Shown here piece after piece: positions 6,648 to 9,481 of a stretch of DNA of 9,481 nt. Each line of letters opens with the position of its first letter. Within the stretch, counting starts at the first letter, position 1. The DNA comes from Cyanobacteria bacterium UBA3803. Its GTDB lineage: Bacteria > Cyanobacteriota > Vampirovibrionia > Gastranaerophilales > Gastranaerophilaceae. The translations under genes were made by a program, and so were the position numbers. The notes under the pieces are model-generated. The model saw only the letters and a list, made by a program, of their open reading frames with translations. It was not told the DNA's origin and did no database searches. The stretch is from NCBI GenBank assembly GCA_002369055.1, contig DFEL01000145.1, positions 1-9,481 of the forward strand. The letters run 5' to 3'.

Positions 6648-8961
6648 TATTGATTTTAGAAATTCAGAAGCAGATACAAGAGCAGAATTGATAGATCCAA
6701 AATTGGTTGAATCAGGTTGGGTTCGTTCTGATAAAATTCGTGTAGCAAGAGAATATCCGATTTCTAAAGGTCGTATTATTGATTCAAAGAACCGTGCTAA
6801 AGGTTTGAGTGCCGATTATGCATTGATTTATAACAATGTAATTATCGGAATAATTGAAGCCAAAAAGAGTTCATTAGACTATTCTGAAGGAGTTGCGCAA
6901 GCAAAAAAATATGCAAATCTTCTGAAAGTCCGCTATACATATTCGACCAACGGTCATAAGATTTACCAAATAGATATGCAAACAGGTGAAGAAAAAGAGG
7001 TTGATAAATACCCTACTCCTGATGAACTTTGGGAGATGACTTATACAGAAGATTCTGAATTATGGAATCTTCTGACATCTGTTCCGTTTGAATCCGGTGC
7101 AATGTTCGAACCAAGATATTATCAGTTAAACGCCATAAACTCAGTTATTAAGGCAATGGCACAGGGTAAAAAGAGAATTCTGCTCACACTTGCAACAGGA
7201 ACGGGTAAAACTTGTATCGCATTTCAGATTGTTTGGAAGTTGTTCAATTCAAAATGGAATTTGAAAGAAATAGGACAAAGGGCACCAAGAATATTGTTTT
7301 TAGCTGATAGAAATATTCTTGCAAATCAAGCATTCAATGCGTTTGGAGCATTCCCCCAAGATGCTTTAAAAAGAATTAAACCTGATGAAATAAGAAAAGA
7401 TGGGAAAGTTCCAACTGCTCAACATATTTTCTTTACAATATTTCAAACCTTTATGTCAGGACCAAATGACACACCGTATTTTGGACAGTATAAAAAAGAT
7501 TTCTTCGATTTCATAATTATTGATGAATGTCATAGAGGCGGTGCTAATGACGAAAGCCAATGGCGAGAAATACTTAACTATTTTGATTCTGCTGTTCAAT
7601 TAGGGTTAACAGCAACTCCAAAACGTGATGTGAATGCTGATACTTATAAATATTTTGGTGAACCAGTTTATCAATATTCACTAAAAGAAGCTATAAATGA
7701 CGGTTTCTTAACTCCATTTAGAGTTCGTGAAATCAATGATAATATGGGAACTTATGAATATAATGCAGCAGATGATATTGAAGGTGATATTGATAAAGAA
7801 AAAACTTATACAGAAAGCGATTTTAACCGCAAAATAAAAATGCCCGAACGAGAAGTTGCGAGAGTTAAAAGGTTTATGAGTGAGATTAATCAAAATGAAA
7901 AAACTCTTGCATTTTGTGCTACTCAAGAACACGCAGCATTTGTAAGAGATATTATTAATCAGGAGAAAACAGTTACAACTAATACTGATTATTGCGTAAG
8001 AGTTACTGCTAATGATGGGGAACGTGGCGAAGAATTTTTAAGAAAATTCCAAGACAATGATAAAACGATTCCGACAATTCTTACGACTTCACAAAAACTT
8101 TCAACAGGTGTAGATGCTTTAAATATACGCAATATTGTTCTTATGCGACCTGTTAATTCAATGATTGAATTTAAACAAATTATTGGTCGTGGAACAAGAT
8201 TATATGACGGAAAAGCATATTTTACGATTTATGATTTTGTCGGAGCAAGTGAAAACTTTAAAGATCCGACTTGGGATGGTGAACCTGAACCTCCGATAAC
8301 AGGTGAACCTCGAGATCCAAGAAAACCAAAAGATCCCCCGATAATAGTAGATCCACCTGAACCCGGCCCTGAACCAAGACAAATTACAACAATTAAACTT
8401 GGCAGAGGGAGAGAAGTTGAAATTATAGATACTCATACTTCTTTTTGGGATGCAAGCGGGAAACCTATATCTGCTAAAGAATTTATAGAAAAATTATTCC
8501 ATAATCTTCCTAATTTCTTTAAATCAGAAGATGAATTAAGAGAAATTTGGTCTAAACCTGAGACAAGAAAACAATTGCTTAATAACCTTAAAAATAGTGG
8601 TTATAGCGTAGAAAATTTTGAAAAAATAAAAGAAATAATAAATGCCCCAAATAGCGATATATTTGATGTCTTGATTTATATTGCATATTCAGAAAATATG
8701 ATTACTCGCCAAGAAAGAGTTGATAACAGTAAAGTTTTAATTTTTGACAATATCCAGTCTCGTCAACATGCATTCATTGATTTTGTATTAAAACAATATA
8801 TTAAAAATGGTGTAACGGAACTTGACGATGAAAGAATCGGAGCATTAATAAACCTAAAATATGGATCTCCAGCCAATGCTGTGCAAGAACTTGGTAATAT
8901 TGGCGATATTCGTTCAACATTCTGTGAATTTCAAAAATATTTGTATAAACGTATTATATAA
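6640..8961 (+). CDS. hsdR: Type I restriction endonuclease subunit R (EcoEI-like)
   Basis: HsdR is the ATP-driven translocase and nuclease that joins M2S to cut unmethylated DNA away from the target site. The 773-residue protein has an N-terminal nuclease domain whose PD-(D/E)xK core appears as D59 and E73-A-K75. The superfamily 2 motor follows: Walker A ATGTGKT (185-191), DECH box (295-298), motif III GLTATPKR (322-329) and motif VI QIIGRGTR (513-520). A proline-rich linker (about 547-580) leads to a C-terminal domain (about 605-773) of the EcoEI R type. All catalytic motifs are intact and the length suits the shorter EcoEI-like class rather than the roughly 1,000-residue EcoR124 class. The start overlaps the preceding gene by 8 nt. 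It is the last gene of the operon; sampled GC is about 42%. Confidence 0.95.
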   Translation: MTDIDFRNSEADTRAELIDPKLVESGWVRSDKIRVAREYPISKGRIIDSKNRAKGLSADYALIYNNVIIGIIEAKKSSLDYSEGVAQAKKYANLLKVRYTYSTNGHKIYQIDMQTGEEKEVDKYPTPDELWEMTYTEDSELWNLLTSVPFESGAMFEPRYYQLNAINSVIKAMAQGKKRILLTLATGTGKTCIAFQIVWKLFNSKWNLKEIGQRAPRILFLADRNILANQAFNAFGAFPQDALKRIKPDEIRKDGKVPTAQHIFFTIFQTFMSGPNDTPYFGQYKKDFFDFIIIDECHRGGANDESQWREILNYFDSAVQLGLTATPKRDVNADTYKYFGEPVYQYSLKEAINDGFLTPFRVREINDNMGTYEYNAADDIEGDIDKEKTYTESDFNRKIKMPEREVARVKRFMSEINQNEKTLAFCATQEHAAFVRDIINQEKTVTTNTDYCVRVTANDGERGEEFLRKFQDNDKTIPTILTTSQKLSTGVDALNIRNIVLMRPVNSMIEFKQIIGRGTRLYDGKAYFTIYDFVGASENFKDPTWDGEPEPPITGEPRDPRKPKDPPIIVDPPEPGPEPRQITTIKLGRGREVEIIDTHTSFWDASGKPISAKEFIEKLFHNLPNFFKSEDELREIWSKPETRKQLLNNLKNSGYSVENFEKIKEIINAPNSDIFDVLIYIAYSENMITRQERVDNSKVLIFDNIQSRQHAFIDFVLKQYIKNGVTELDDERIGALINLKYGSPANAVQELGNIGDIRSTFCEFQKYLYKRII

Positions 8962-8967
8962 TTTGTG

Positions 8968-8989
8968 GTAAATAATTTAAATTATTTAC
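8968..8989. repeat. Perfect 22-bp palindrome after hsdR
   Basis: Eleven-base arms starting GTAAATAATTT meet without a spacer, 6 nt after the hsdR stop. All pairs but the outermost are A-T, and no T-run follows, so it is a poor intrinsic terminator. It may act as a weak 3' hairpin protecting the operon transcript or as a protein site. Confidence 0.5.
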
Positions 8990-9170
8990 AAATAAAAATT
9001 CATTAACTCTCATTAATGATGTCCTGTTTGAAGGCGGAGTATGTATTAATTATCGGAAAGTCTCGAAAACATTATCTTTTTAATTTGATTATTCTTGATA
9101 TAAAACAAAAATTAACCATAGCAATTTACAGGGATTTTGGAATTTTAATGACATTAAAAAATTATCAGAG

Positions 9171-9256
9171 AGTTTTGAACTTTTTGACAGTAAGTATTGA
9201 ACAAATTGACAGGGAGTTTTAAACAAATTGGCAGAAAGTTTTGAAATTTCCGAAAA
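9171..9256 (+). repeat. Tandem 22-bp direct repeats
   Basis: Units begin at 9171, 9193 and 9215, with a decayed fourth at 9237. The consensus is close to AGTTTTGAACAAATTGACAG plus two variable bases; the TTGACAG core recurs at 9184 and 9206 and as TTGGCAG at 9228. A 22-bp period puts units on the same helix face, as in iterons or multi-site operators. No replication gene is visible, so an origin is not claimed. Confidence 0.6.
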
Positions 9257-9268
9257 TCGAATTTTTTG

Positions 9269-9298
9269 CCAAATTTTGCTCGAAATTGGTTCGTTTTT
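9269..9298 (+). terminator. Weak terminator-like hairpin
   Basis: CCAA and TTT (9269-9276) can pair with AAATTGG (9283-9289) around a 6-base loop, with one bulged A, followed shortly by TTTTT (9294-9298). The stem is short and AT-rich. It is the only T-tailed hairpin found after hsdR. Confidence 0.22.
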
Positions 9299-9316
9299 AC
9301 ATCAAAATTTTACAAA

Positions 9317-9345
9317 TTGTTCAATTTTTACTGATTCTCTATATC
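9317..9345 (+). promoter_or_regulatory. Candidate promoter for the right-edge gene
   Basis: TTGTTC (9317-9322) and TATATC (9340-9345) are 17 bp apart, giving partial matches to both sigma-70 hexamers about 55 bp upstream of the ATG at 9401. The match is modest in AT-rich sequence. Confidence 0.3.
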
Positions 9346-9400
9346 AATCTCTCTGACAGTCTATACCCATCAAATGTCCCATTAAAACCCAGGAAGTATC

Positions 9401-9481
9401 ATGAGTATCTATATACGCAAACTCTTAAAACTACCTGGGTTGGACCCGAACCTGTGGAGTCTTAAAACGCTTGCTATGTCA
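9401..9481 (+). CDS. N-terminus of a gene cut by the right edge
   Basis: An open frame of 27 codons runs from ATG 9401 to the window end. It begins M-S-I-Y-I-R-K-L-L-K-L-P-G-L-D-P-N-L-W and continues SLKTLAMS. AGGA (9391-9394) is 6 nt before the ATG. GC rises in this stretch, with codon choices such as CTG, CCG and GGG, which suggests a gene unlike the AT-rich payload. A basic N-terminus followed by a hydrophobic start would fit a membrane protein such as a transporter, but too little is visible to name it. It is probably outside the restriction operon, since about 440 bp separate them. Confidence 0.6.
   Translation, partial: MSIYIRKLLKLPGLDPNLWSLKTLAMS

Larger units (their letters stand above)
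8962..9400. other. AT-rich intergenic region of about 440 bp
   Basis: No convincing gene lies here. It holds a 22-bp palindrome just after hsdR, a 22-bp-period direct repeat array, a weak terminator-like hairpin, and a possible promoter for the gene starting at 9401. Short open frames exist but lack an SD and overlap the repeats. ACAAATTG occurs three times (9202, 9223, 9312). Confidence 0.6.

Noticed and set aside
287..8436. Minus-strand open frames of 60-97 codons across the operon
   Set aside because: All lie antisense to well-supported genes, lack known motifs and are expected shadows in AT-rich coding sequence.
9016..9222. 68-codon plus-strand open frame after hsdR
   Set aside because: No SD before the ATG, no recognisable motif, and its 3' third is the 22-bp repeat array.
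9241..9465. 74-codon plus-strand open frame starting at TTG
   Set aside because: It starts inside the repeat array without an SD and overlaps the better-supported gene at 9401 in another frame.
9434..9481. tRNA-like 3' half on the minus strand (GGTTCGGGTCC and a TTTTAAG loop)
   Set aside because: The T-stem would have only two pairs and the anticodon stem none. The plus strand instead gives an open 27-codon frame with an SD from 9401.
1..9481. CRISPR array or insertion sequence
   Set aside because: No regularly spaced repeats of about 30 bp with unique spacers, no Cas gene, and no transposase or terminal inverted repeats with target duplications were seen.

Overview
The window is a low-GC bacterial defence locus using the standard genetic code: TGG codons encode Trp throughout, and TGA ends the gene at 5184-6647. 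Strong AAGGAG-type ribosome sites and tight gene packing fit an AT-rich anaerobe-type genome, but nothing here fixes the genus.

Layout. The left edge holds the first five codons of a minus-strand gene and a divergent intergenic region of about 105 bp. From 123 to 8961 seven plus-strand genes form one operon with junctions of -11 to +14 nt: hsdM, a nucleotidyl-cyclase-like gene, a TIR-domain gene, hsdS, a DUF2971-like gene, an AlbA_2/Schlafen-type ATP-binding gene, and hsdR. An AT-rich stretch of about 440 bp follows, with a palindrome and 22-bp direct repeats. The last 81 bases open a new gene that runs off the right edge.

How it works. HsdM, HsdS and HsdR form a complete Type I restriction-modification system: S recognises DNA through two target recognition domains, M methylates adenine, and R translocates and cuts unmodified DNA. 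The operon carries two payloads. Between hsdM and hsdS is a pair that may form a signalling module: a protein with the motif order of a class III nucleotidyl cyclase, and a TIR protein with a putative NADase glutamate. The pairing recalls Pycsar (cyclase plus TIR effector), but the TIR protein shows no recognisable cyclic-nucleotide-binding cassette. Between hsdS and hsdR sit a DUF2971-like protein of unknown function and an AlbA_2 protein of a type often found in Type I operons.

Composition supports a mosaic. Hand-counted 60-base samples of hsdM, hsdR and the hsdS spacer are about 40-43% GC; samples from the payload genes and the first HsdS recognition domain are mostly 15-33%. The most interesting hypothesis is that the payload is a backup, possibly NAD-depleting, response tied to the restriction system, as PrrC anticodon nuclease is tied to EcoprrI. 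That function is inferred, not shown.
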